Positions 16,457-23,599 of a DNA stretch of 35,544 nt are shown here, piece after piece. A program made the position numbers and the translations under genes. The notes beneath the pieces are model-generated. The model was given only the letters and a program-made list of their open reading frames with translations, made no database searches and was not told the DNA's origin. The first letter of the stretch is position 1. Each line of letters starts with the position of its first letter. The stretch lies in NCBI GenBank assembly GCA_900543485.1, contig UQRM01000022.1, positions 1-35,544 of the forward strand. Direction: 5' to 3'. This stretch comes from an uncultured Eubacterium sp. GTDB taxonomy: Bacteria > Bacillota > Clostridia > Peptostreptococcales > Anaerovoracaceae.

Positions 16457-16939
16457 TCACTTCATCCCGGCCATCTTTTTCAACGATTCCCCTTCAAATC
16501 TGTAAGTCGTCCATTCCGACATAGGCTCCGCTCCCAGAGCCAGATAAAAATCTATGCTTGGCTTGTTCCAGTCCAGACACCACCATTCCAGACGGCCGCA
16601 GCGCCGCTCGACCGCTATTCTCGCCAGCTCGCGAAGCGTGGCTTTACCGTATCCCCGCCCACGATACTCCGGCATGATATACAGATCTTCCAGATATATC
16701 CCTGCACGGCCTAAAAATGTGGAAAAATTATGGAAAAACAGCGCAAATCCCACTTCCTTTCCATCCTCCAACGGAAATATCACTTCAGCGATCTTCTTTT
16801 CAAAGAGCCATTCCTCCAGCAGCTCCTCAGTCGCTATCACCTCATCCTCCATCTCCTCGTACTTTGCCAGCTCTCTTATAAAGTTCAAAACAAGCCCTGT
16901 ATCATGTCTGTCTGCTCTTTTAAATCTTACTTCGTTCAT
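16457..16939 (-). CDS. GNAT acetyltransferase, diamine N-acetyltransferase-like
   Basis: 160 residues of one GNAT domain. The acetyl-CoA-binding motif A is seen in LEDLYIMPEYRGRGYGKATLREL, preceded by strand GFALFFHNFSTFLGRAGIYLED and followed by RLEWWCLDWNKPSIDFYLALGA. This combination is that of the spermidine/spermine or diamine N-acetyltransferase branch, which acetylates polyamines or thia-lysine-like amines. It stands alone between the two catabolic modules; a link to amine or amino acid catabolism is possible but not shown. Confidence 0.85.
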   Translation of the reverse strand: MNEVRFKRADRHDTGLVLNFIRELAKYEEMEDEVIATEELLEEWLFEKKIAEVIFPLEDGKEVGFALFFHNFSTFLGRAGIYLEDLYIMPEYRGRGYGKATLRELARIAVERRCGRLEWWCLDWNKPSIDFYLALGAEPMSEWTTYRFEGESLKKMAGMK

Positions 16940-16976
16940 ATATCCTCTCTCTTTCCATTCTTCTATCTGATTGTCT

Positions 16977-16985
16977 ATTATACCA
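16977..16985 (-). promoter_or_regulatory. Extended -10 promoter of the GNAT gene
   Basis: Minus-strand TGGTATAAT lies about 40 bases before the GNAT start codon. It is immediately downstream of the module 2 terminator, so the gene is insulated from that operon and has its own promoter. Confidence 0.5.
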
Positions 16986-16990
16986 CATAA

Positions 16991-17036
16991 AAAGAACTGC
17001 TGCGTCAGTGGTCTTTCGCTGACACAGCAGTTCTTT
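16991..17036 (-). terminator. Rho-independent terminator of catabolic module 2
   Basis: Arms AAAGAACTGCTG (16991-17002) and CAGCAGTTCTTT (17025-17036) are perfect and extend inward through GTCAG/CTGAC with one mismatch. Minus-strand TTTTTATG follows. It lies 12 bases after the NhaC stop codon. Confidence 0.9.
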
Positions 17037-17047
17037 GATATTACAGT

Positions 17048-18418
17048 CTAATTTATCACAATTCCTGTCACCAGGAAGGCCAGCGTGGCAAGTCCCGCTG
17101 ACAGCAGACAATACGGCAACTGGCTCAATGCATGATCCATATTCTCTATCTTGCAGACGGCCGATGTGAATACCGTGGCATCCGAGTAGAAGCAGGCATG
17201 ACTTCCGAAGCATCCACCGCAGGCAATAGCCGCCAGGATTATATATGGATTGCAGCCTATTCCCACGGCAATAGGAACGATGATAGGAATCATCACTGCC
17301 GGCACACCCCAGTTGCTTCCCGTCGTAAAGGACAGTATGGCAACGACTACGAATGCTATAGCCGGAAATACGGCAGGGCTCAGTATGGACTCAACCGCGC
17401 CGCTGACGTACTCAGGAAGCTCCATTGCAACCAGCGCATCTCTCACCATGAAGGCTCCGATTATTATTATCACCGGAGAAATCATGTTTTTGGTACCTTC
17501 CATGCAGCATCTGCAGTAATCGTTGAATTTCATGACCTTGAGAGGTATGTACATCACCGCACATATGGCGATGGCTATCATGGCGCCTTCCATGAACATT
17601 CCCAGAATAGCCCAGATTACCAGTATGGCCAGAGGTACGATAAAGAGCAGGCTCTTCCACGGAGCGACCTTTACGACTTCTGTATCATCCTGACCCTCAT
17701 TGAGGTAGGCGCTGCGATCACTGTACACGTTCCCGCCGCTGTCTACTCTCTCATAAGCAGTCTTCATCATCCCCATCTTGGGCAGCCAGCCTGCCGAGAA
17801 CAGGAATACTACCAGTATTGCCGCGAAGGAATAGAACATGAACGGTATCACGTGCATGTAATTGGAAATAGCCGAACCGGTAAGATCCAGTGATTTCTCA
17901 GCCATGAACAGCCCCGCGAAGAATACGCCCCAGGAGCTGACCGGCACCAGTATGCACACAGGCGCTGCCGTGGAATCCAGGATGTATGCCAACGCCTCTC
18001 TCGGTACTCTGTTCTTGTCGGCCGTCTTCTTCATAGCCGCGCCGATAGTCCCGATGTTGGAAACATCTCCGATGAAGAAGCAAAGTCCCAGCACGAATGT
18101 GCTCAGCAGCGTCCGTCTTCTGTTGGTAGCAACTTTAAGTATGTACTGAGTAAGTGCGTCCACGCCTCCCGAATGTGTTACCAGCTCTATGAATATGCCG
18201 ATGAATATGGTCAGCAGGATCACCCACACAGTATCCGCATCCATGATGACAGCATACAGCGCGTCGACAAACGGCGTGAAGAAATCCAACTGATACATTA
18301 GAACATATGATAACGCGGCTCCTATTATCAGGGCCGAAAACGTCTTCTTTGTTATGACCGCCCAGACTACTATAAATAACGGCGGTATGAGACATAACCA
18401 TTCAAATCCACTACTCAT
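17048..18418 (-). CDS. NhaC-family Na+-coupled transporter (module 2)
   Basis: 456 residues, about 11-12 membrane segments, with family landmarks FIGDVSNIGTIGAAMKKTADKN, DSTAAPVCILVPVSSWGVFF, FTTGSNWGVPAVMIPIIVPIA and GGCFGSHACFYSDATVFTS. It corresponds to the module 1 transporter but differs in many positions, including DVSN in place of DDYLN in the segment that precedes the first conserved loop. It is the last gene of its operon, whereas the module 1 copy is the first. The change suggests a different substrate or coupling, with the same downstream CoA chemistry. Strong AAAGGAGG site before the ATG; 15 bases after the preceding stop. Confidence 0.88.
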   Translation of the reverse strand: MSSGFEWLCLIPPLFIVVWAVITKKTFSALIIGAALSYVLMYQLDFFTPFVDALYAVIMDADTVWVILLTIFIGIFIELVTHSGGVDALTQYILKVATNRRRTLLSTFVLGLCFFIGDVSNIGTIGAAMKKTADKNRVPREALAYILDSTAAPVCILVPVSSWGVFFAGLFMAEKSLDLTGSAISNYMHVIPFMFYSFAAILVVFLFSAGWLPKMGMMKTAYERVDSGGNVYSDRSAYLNEGQDDTEVVKVAPWKSLLFIVPLAILVIWAILGMFMEGAMIAIAICAVMYIPLKVMKFNDYCRCCMEGTKNMISPVIIIIGAFMVRDALVAMELPEYVSGAVESILSPAVFPAIAFVVVAILSFTTGSNWGVPAVMIPIIVPIAVGIGCNPYIILAAIACGGCFGSHACFYSDATVFTSAVCKIENMDHALSQLPYCLLSAGLATLAFLVTGIVIN

Positions 18419-18433
18419 ACACTCCTCCTTTCT

Positions 18434-19636
18434 TTACTCTTCCTGCACTCCTATGACCCCTGCTTCCGCCAGTTTCTCTATCTCCTTCCTGGAAAACCCG
18501 GCTTCTGTCAGAACTTCCACGGTATTCTCTCCCAGCTTCGGAGACGACTTCTTTATGCGCCCGGGAGTCCTGCTGAACTTCACCGGAATGCCGAAGGTCT
18601 TCAGAGGCCCGACATTGGCGTCGTCAAATTCTATCGCCATATCTCGCTCTACAATCTGGGGATGATCCATGGCATCGAGAGGATCCAGCGTTGGCGCCGC
18701 AGGAATACCGAATCTGGCGAATGATTCGAATATCTCGTCCTGAGTCTTCTCCGACAGCACTTTCTTCATCAGCTCCGTAAAGCTCTCGAAATTCTCGCAT
18801 CTCAAATCGTTAGTGGCATACCGGGGATCATCCTCAAGTTCCGGCATGCCGATGGCCTTGCAGAAGTCCGGCCACATGGTCTCGTCGTTTATCCCGGTGG
18901 CAAAAAAGCCGTCAGCGCAGGAGTAGGCATCATATGGAACTATCTCCTTCGGCTTGGCGTTGCCCGTTCTGCTTATCTGCTTTCCCGTAAGAGCATAAGC
19001 CAGTACGGCGTCTTCGATGGTGGCGAACATGGTGTCAAGCATGGCCACGTCCAGCCTTCTTCCTTTGCCCGTTCGCCGTTTATCGTAGCATGCCAGCACG
19101 ATGGCCAGAGCCATAGTCAGCCCCGTATAGCTATCGCCTACCGACGCACCGGAGCGAAGCGGCATATCTTCGGGAAACCCGGTCATTTCCATAAATCCGC
19201 ACATACATTCGATAACATTGTCGTAAGCTGTATTGGTACGAAGTGGTCCCGTCTGACCGAAACCTGTGATTGAAGCAAAAATTATTTCAGGATTGACTTT
19301 TTTCATCTCCTCATATCCGACACCCAGTTTATCGAGGGTGCCGTATTTGAAATTTTCAAGTACCACATCCACCTGACTGTAAAGTTTTTTTATCACTTCC
19401 TTACCTTCAGGTGCGCTCAAATCGACTGCTATCCCTTCCTTGTTGCGGTTGTAGATGGCAAAATAACCACTGTTTCCATTAGGCGCGTAAGGATGCCAGA
19501 ATCTGGACTGGTCTCCTCCGTCCACCCGCTCCACCTTGATGACTCTGGCACCGTAATCGGCCAGGTTCATGGCGCAGTATGGTCCGCTGTAGGCCTGCGT
19601 GAAATCAAGTACTGTAATCCCTTCAAGTGGTCTCAT
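18434..19636 (-). CDS. CaiB/BaiF (class III) CoA-transferase, subunit B of module 2
   Basis: 400 residues, starting with the same 36 residues as the module 1 copy (MRPLEGITVLDFTQAYSGPY... to KVER) and carrying catalytic Asp168 in SGASVGDSYTG. Differences concentrate in the last third (residues about 290-400), the part that includes the small-domain/substrate side in the family. Its start overlaps the upstream CoA-transferase stop by four bases, as in module 1. Role as for its paralogue: CoA transfer to the module's acid substrate, inferred from context. Confidence 0.9.
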   Translation of the reverse strand: MRPLEGITVLDFTQAYSGPYCAMNLADYGARVIKVERVDGGDQSRFWHPYAPNGNSGYFAIYNRNKEGIAVDLSAPEGKEVIKKLYSQVDVVLENFKYGTLDKLGVGYEEMKKVNPEIIFASITGFGQTGPLRTNTAYDNVIECMCGFMEMTGFPEDMPLRSGASVGDSYTGLTMALAIVLACYDKRRTGKGRRLDVAMLDTMFATIEDAVLAYALTGKQISRTGNAKPKEIVPYDAYSCADGFFATGINDETMWPDFCKAIGMPELEDDPRYATNDLRCENFESFTELMKKVLSEKTQDEIFESFARFGIPAAPTLDPLDAMDHPQIVERDMAIEFDDANVGPLKTFGIPVKFSRTPGRIKKSSPKLGENTVEVLTEAGFSRKEIEKLAEAGVIGVQEE

Positions 19637-20847
19637 TTCCTGTCACCTCCTCCACATATCACGATGCCTTTTGCGGCCATCTCTCCGATTTTTTTCTCGT
19701 CCAGCCCCAGCGCTGTCAGAAAGTCTTCCGTGTCTTCTCCCAGCAGCGGGGCTGACCCTGCCGGAGTGTCGTCGATTCCCGACATCTTGATAGGCACGCC
19801 CGGCATCTTTATCCTGCCGATCTGCTTATCATCTACTTCAACGACCATGTTCCTTACCTTCAGCTGCTCATTATCAAAAGCTTCAGGAACCGTATATCCC
19901 GGCCCGCTTGGTATGTTCAGCGGCCGCAGCGTCTCCTCTATCTCCCACTTCGTCATCTTTCCCAGCTTCCCGGCGATTATCTCCCGAAGGCTGGTCAGGT
20001 AATTCTCACCGCGTGATTCATTGGTGGCGTATCTGGGGTCCCCCAGCAGCTCCTCCATACCCATGGCTTTGCAGAATTTTTCCCACTGGGCGTTGGTGGA
20101 TACCGCGGTAGAAACTATGCCGTCCTTCACTTCAAAGGTGTCATAAGGGGCTATGGCTCTGGATTGGTTTCCTTCCCTCTTGAACCGCTTACCCGTCATC
20201 ATCTCCGCGATGAGGATGTCTTCGAGGGCGGAAAACATGCAGTCGGTAGACGCGATATCTATCTGCTGCCCCTCTCCCGAGATGTCCCTTTCCATCAGCG
20301 CCGCCACTATGGCGAAGGCCAGGAACACACCTCCGAACTGGTCGGCCATTCTGGATCCGTGGGCTGTAGGGACTTGTTCAGGAAATCCCGTTATCTGCAT
20401 CAGTCCGCACAGCGCCTCTGCCGTGATGTCGTTGCCAGCCGTGTTGCTGAAAGGCCCCGTCTTTCCAAATCCCGTATGGGACGCATATATGATACCGGGG
20501 TTCACCGCCTTTGCCTTTTCATAGCCCAGGCCCCACGTTTCCATTTCGCCGGCCACGAAGGATTCGCACACCACGTCGGCCGTTTTTATGAGTTCCATTA
20601 TCAGCTGCTGCCCGGCTTCCGAGGTTCTGTCTATGCAAACGCTCTTCTTTCCCCTGTTCATATAGGCGTGATACGCGCTTCCCTTCTTGTTCTTGGGGAA
20701 GCTGTTCCGCAAGACGTCTCCTCCCGTCCGAGGATCCTCTATCTTTATCACCTCGGCGCCGAAATCAGCCAGCAGCATTGTTCCGTAGCTGCCCATGTGA
20801 CCCTGAGTGAAGTCTACTATCCTTATCCCATCCAATATCCTCGCCAT
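19633..20847 (-). CDS. CaiB/BaiF (class III) CoA-transferase, subunit A of module 2
   Basis: 404 residues beginning MARILDGIRIVDFTQGHMGSYG, with GFGKTGP and catalytic Asp169 in GSRMADQFGG. It is of the same length as its module 1 counterpart and shares long identical blocks, including the C-terminal CGGGDRK-type tail. The hotdog gene lies 84 bases upstream in the operon. Conservation of two distinct CoA-transferase subfamilies, in the same order and with the same ATGA overlap in both modules, argues that both are needed together. Confidence 0.9.
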   Translation of the reverse strand: MARILDGIRIVDFTQGHMGSYGTMLLADFGAEVIKIEDPRTGGDVLRNSFPKNKKGSAYHAYMNRGKKSVCIDRTSEAGQQLIMELIKTADVVCESFVAGEMETWGLGYEKAKAVNPGIIYASHTGFGKTGPFSNTAGNDITAEALCGLMQITGFPEQVPTAHGSRMADQFGGVFLAFAIVAALMERDISGEGQQIDIASTDCMFSALEDILIAEMMTGKRFKREGNQSRAIAPYDTFEVKDGIVSTAVSTNAQWEKFCKAMGMEELLGDPRYATNESRGENYLTSLREIIAGKLGKMTKWEIEETLRPLNIPSGPGYTVPEAFDNEQLKVRNMVVEVDDKQIGRIKMPGVPIKMSGIDDTPAGSAPLLGEDTEDFLTALGLDEKKIGEMAAKGIVICGGGDRK

Positions 20848-20931
20848 TTTTTCCTCCTATCCTGTCGTCCCGGATAGACACCTCCCTTTCCGGGATGTCC
20901 GCAATCCCGCATACAGTGTTTTCGGCCTTCG

Positions 20932-21357
20932 CTATGCTTCTGTCACCACGAATGTAACCTGTCCTTTGACGGTCAGGATAGGCTCATCGAACACCTCAGA
21001 ACGAAGAGTCTTTTGATTGTACTCAGATGTCTTATACATCTCGTATCCATAAACTCTGGATCTGTTTCCCTGCTTTATCAGCCAGCAAATGATCTCCACT
21101 GCGTCCAGCATATGTACCGGATGAAGGATATTGCCCTCGGTGTTTACAAACAGACCGCCATCTCCTTTATCTCTGATATTGCTCAGCTCGGTACAGCAAT
21201 CGATACACTTTTCCATCAGCTTGCAGCCGGAAATCATCTCCCCGGGGTAATGCATATCCTCGCCATTGATGGAAAGCTTGAATTTCAGCTCAGTAACATC
21301 GCTGCCCTTTCTCACCTCACAAAGTCTGTCTCTCATTTCCGCTTGAATTTTAGCCAT
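20932..21357 (-). CDS. Hotdog-fold beta-aminoacyl-CoA ammonia-lyase-like protein (module 2)
   Basis: 141 residues from the ATG at 21355-21357 (MAKIQAEMRDRL...), with AAGGAGG seven bases upstream; a TTG two codons earlier is possible but not needed. The central motif MHYPGEMISGCKLMEKCIDC and GDGGLFVNTEGNILHPVHMLDAVEI are almost identical to the module 1 protein, with differences mainly at the N terminus and near EIICWLI. The same family reasoning applies (Kal / beta-alanyl-CoA ammonia lyase-like). Here it is the first gene after the sigma-54 promoter. Confidence 0.72.
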   Translation of the reverse strand: MAKIQAEMRDRLCEVRKGSDVTELKFKLSINGEDMHYPGEMISGCKLMEKCIDCCTELSNIRDKGDGGLFVNTEGNILHPVHMLDAVEIICWLIKQGNRSRVYGYEMYKTSEYNQKTLRSEVFDEPILTVKGQVTFVVTEA

Positions 21358-21421
21358 TTTCAATCCTCCTTTACAGAAATACTATTGGTCTTGAGAAAAA
21401 TTATTACTGCCATTTTAAAGA

Positions 21422-21437
21422 GCAAACGCCATGCCAA
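21422..21437 (-). promoter_or_regulatory. Sigma-54 promoter of module 2
   Basis: Read on the minus strand: TTGGCATG-GCGT-TTGC, one base from the -24/-12 consensus, with correct GG to GC spacing. Transcription would start near 21410, about 53 bases before the hotdog start codon. Confidence 0.88.
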
Positions 21438-21445
21438 CGCGAAAA

Positions 21446-21461
21446 CGTTGAAATTTCAACG
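21446..21461. promoter_or_regulatory. Perfect 16-bp palindrome beside the sigma-54 promoter
   Basis: CGTTGAAATTTCAACG begins eight bases upstream of the -24 element. It has GTTG/CAAC ends like the upstream activator sites but with a 6-base centre. A repressor bound here would compete with sigma-54 polymerase; a weaker activator site is the alternative. Confidence 0.5.
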
Positions 21462-21467
21462 CTCAAA

Positions 21468-21505
21468 AAAGAGAGCCTGTTGCGTCATTACAACAAGCCC
21501 TCTTT
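21468..21505 (-). terminator. Terminator of the module 2 activator gene, containing an activator site
   Basis: AAAGAG..GC..TGTTG pairs with CAACA..GC..CTCTTT (two mismatches), followed on the minus strand by TTTTTT. The loop region forms the site GTTG-N8-CAAC at 21479-21494, the same arrangement as the sites upstream of module 1. The hairpin lies about 95 bases after the activator stop and 30 bases before the -24 element. Confidence 0.75.
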
Positions 21506-21558
21506 CGAACGCCGCGGTTATGAGAATTTTCAGTATTTTCAGCTTTTATTATCGTGCG

Positions 21559-21593
21559 ATTGCATAGCTACAACCGTTTTGCGATATTACAAC
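21559..21593. promoter_or_regulatory. Two further activator sites of module 2
   Basis: ATTG-N8-CAAC at 21559-21574 and TTTG-N8-CAAC at 21578-21593 share TTGC-N5-TACAAC with the site at 21479-21494. They lie 120-160 bp upstream of the sigma-54 promoter and directly after the activator gene stop. Confidence 0.6.
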
Positions 21594-21598
21594 AGCTT

Positions 21599-23008
21599 TC
21601 AGATTTTGATGCCATATTTCTTCATCTTTCGCGATATCGTAGATTTATCCACGTGAAGCACCCTGGCAGCCGCTGTTACCGTACCGCATTCTTTCAGTAC
21701 GTCCTGGATAATCTGTTTCTCATATCTTCCTACCATGTCGTCAAGATACAGCTCTTCTTCCGCCGCCATATACCCCCCCCCTATTTCAAAAGCGGAGCTC
21801 ATGCTTCCCTTCAGGCAAAATTCCACCTGTATCCGCGATATGTCGTTCCCCGCTCCGCTCACCACCAGCCGCTCGACGACGTTACGCAGTTCTCTCACAT
21901 TTCCGGGCCATTGATAACGCTCCATTATCTCCATCGCTTCCGGACCTATGGTTTTTTTCATATTGTACTGTTTGTTGAAGATATCGAGAAAATGCTTAGT
22001 GAGCAGTTCGATATCCTCCTTTCTTTCCCTGAGGGGCGGAAGAGCGATCGGCACCACGAACAGTCTGTAATAGAGATCTTTCCTGAAGGTTCCCTTTGCC
22101 ACCTCTGCCTTCAAGTCTCTGTTGGTAGCCGCTATTATTCTTATATCTACAGAAATGCTCTTTTCCCCACCGACGCGCCGTACCTCCTTGTCCTGAAGCA
22201 CTCTCAACAGCTTTGACTGTATCGGTATGGAAAGCTCTCCCACCTCATCAAGAAAAAGCGTACCTCCATCCGCCAGCTCAAAAAGACCTATCTTACCATT
22301 GCCACCGGCTCCTGTGAATGCACCCTGTTCATATCCGAAAAACTCCGATTCCATCAGCGTCTCCGGTATAGCCGCGCAGTTGACCTTCACAAAAGGTGCT
22401 TCACGACGACGACTGCTCTTATGTATGATATCGGCGATGACTTCTTTTCCTGTTCCCGACTCTCCCGTTATCATAACCGCAGCATCTATCTTCCCTATGT
22501 CCTCAGCCATTTCTCTGATGTGAAGCATATTGATATTCCTGGTCACCATCCTGCCACAGAGCTCATCCTTGCGGCTCTGAAATTTCAAAAGCTCCTTCTG
22601 AAGTTCCTTCTTCATCTCCACCTGTTCGTTGAGCAGCGACTTCAGTTTTTCCACCTCGCTGATATTCCTCTCGACCGACACTATGATGTCTATCTCTCCC
22701 TGACAGAACATTGGGATACTGGTAGTCATGCAATGTCCCCCTGTCCCGAGCTCCTCAACGATACATTCCTCCTTACGGCTGGCCATAACCTTGAGAGTCG
22801 CTGACTCCGTTATGTATCCAACCTTCAGCAGCTCATCCATGGTTCGCCCAATCACCTCATCCCTCGTCAAACCGCCGGTCTTCACAGACTCATTGTTTAC
22901 GATGAGAACCTTTCCCTCACCGTCGGTTATCCAGATACCTGTCCGCATATTATCTATTATTTCCTGGAGGATATCATAATTTTGCCTGATAAACGCACTA
23001 TATCTCAT
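21599..23008 (-). CDS. Sigma-54-dependent activator, PAS-AAA+-Fis (module 2)
   Basis: 469 residues from the ATG at 23006-23008, with AAGGTGAG upstream; a GTG three codons earlier is possible. The PAS domain (GIWITDGEGKVLIVNNESVKTGG...) covers about residues 20-125, a coiled linker follows, then AAA+ with GESGTGKE, the GAFTGA loop and FLDEVGEL, and a Fis HTH (AARVLHVDKSTISRKMKKYG). No receiver domain. The recognition-helix region (LHVDKSTI) is shared with the module 1 activator, consistent with the similar TTG-N8-CAA sites, while the PAS domains differ. Cross-talk between the two modules is therefore plausible. Confidence 0.93.
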   Translation of the reverse strand: MRYSAFIRQNYDILQEIIDNMRTGIWITDGEGKVLIVNNESVKTGGLTRDEVIGRTMDELLKVGYITESATLKVMASRKEECIVEELGTGGHCMTTSIPMFCQGEIDIIVSVERNISEVEKLKSLLNEQVEMKKELQKELLKFQSRKDELCGRMVTRNINMLHIREMAEDIGKIDAAVMITGESGTGKEVIADIIHKSSRRREAPFVKVNCAAIPETLMESEFFGYEQGAFTGAGGNGKIGLFELADGGTLFLDEVGELSIPIQSKLLRVLQDKEVRRVGGEKSISVDIRIIAATNRDLKAEVAKGTFRKDLYYRLFVVPIALPPLRERKEDIELLTKHFLDIFNKQYNMKKTIGPEAMEIMERYQWPGNVRELRNVVERLVVSGAGNDISRIQVEFCLKGSMSSAFEIGGGYMAAEEELYLDDMVGRYEKQIIQDVLKECGTVTAAARVLHVDKSTISRKMKKYGIKI

Positions 23009-23137
23009 CTCTCTCACCTTTTAACGTTTCTTTTGCTCATGAAAATAGATTGAATTTTTCCACTACTTTACACTACAGCGAATGCAGATGTCAAGACGCA
23101 CGGCTGTCAAGATCCAAAGGAAACAGAAAGGCAAAAA

Positions 23138-23599
23138 TCAAAGCACCCATCCGCAGCGCATCCCTAAAAAGGCTGAAGATGCTGCTATTTGCCGGATTCT
23201 TCTATACAAAGTGAAATCCGGCAGTTGCAACACAGCTGCTTGCCGAATCTTTTCGTACCGACTAAAATCCGGCAGTCCTGACGCCTGCGATTGCCGGATT
23301 TTCATTCCGGCATAAAAAATCGGCAGTATCGCCCGCGCATGAGCGTTACTGCCGAAGTTTCTGATATGAACTGACTGTAAATGCTGCCGGATTTCTCGCT
23401 CCACAGGGAAATCCGGCACAGGTTTGTGTTCGAGCTGCCGGATTTTATGGAAATAACGATAATTCGGCAAGTTGTCGTGTTCGGCATGCCGGATTATCAG
23501 AACTTTCCCGGAATCCGGCAAGAACTGACGGTTCCAATGTGTTGCTGTTATTGATAAAACTTCGCCCCCTCCTTTTTCCTGTGCCGACATCCGCCTCAT
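23138..23599 (-). CDS. Possible repeat peptide translated through the palindromic array (doubtful)
   Basis: A 153-codon frame starts with an ATG that overlaps the stop of the MerR-methyltransferase gene as ATGA and runs through the repeat array. The array's 51-bp period gives a 17-residue protein repeat of the form LPDFxxYxKIRQxxxxx, seen about five times. The start has only a weak GGA upstream. Open frames on the opposite strand show an equivalent repeat (CRIxxYxxKSG), as expected when a palindromic repeat of length divisible by three lacks stops, so I treat this as a probable non-coding array rather than a gene. Confidence 0.25.
   Translation of the reverse strand: MRRMSAQEKGGGEVLSITATHWNRQFLPDSGKVLIIRHAEHDNLPNYRYFHKIRQLEHKPVPDFPVEREIRQHLQSVHIRNFGSNAHARAILPIFYAGMKIRQSQASGLPDFSRYEKIRQAAVLQLPDFTLYRRIRQIAASSAFLGMRCGWVL
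23191..23519. repeat. Array of palindromic repeats with 51-bp period
   Basis: TGCCGGATTT-type motifs and their inverse AAATCCGGCA alternate. Forward copies start at about 23191, 23242, 23293, 23350 (degenerate), 23386, 23436 and 23488; inverse copies at 23215, 23266, 23318, 23410, 23461 and 23512. Matching arms are about 25 bp apart, so each unit can form a hairpin, and spacing between units is near 51 bp. The sequence between arms differs from unit to unit. The remaining part of the gap (23009-23190) contains no clear gene. Confidence 0.85.

Noticed and set aside
12676..18418. NhaC proteins as plain Na+/H+ antiporters for pH control
   Set aside because: Both are locked into sigma-54-regulated catabolic operons with CoA enzymes, so substrate transport is the better hypothesis, though not proven.
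9675..20847. Carnitine/gamma-butyrobetaine (cai/gbu-type) operon
   Set aside because: CaiB-family proteins suggest it, but there is no CoA ligase, acyl-CoA dehydrogenase, CaiD-like hydratase or BCCT transporter. The hotdog ammonia-lyase-like gene points elsewhere.
23191..23519. CRISPR array
   Set aside because: The regular spacing suggests it, but the repeats are short, alternate in orientation, and no cas genes are nearby. The inner segments are bounded by inverted arms of one hairpin, not by direct repeats.
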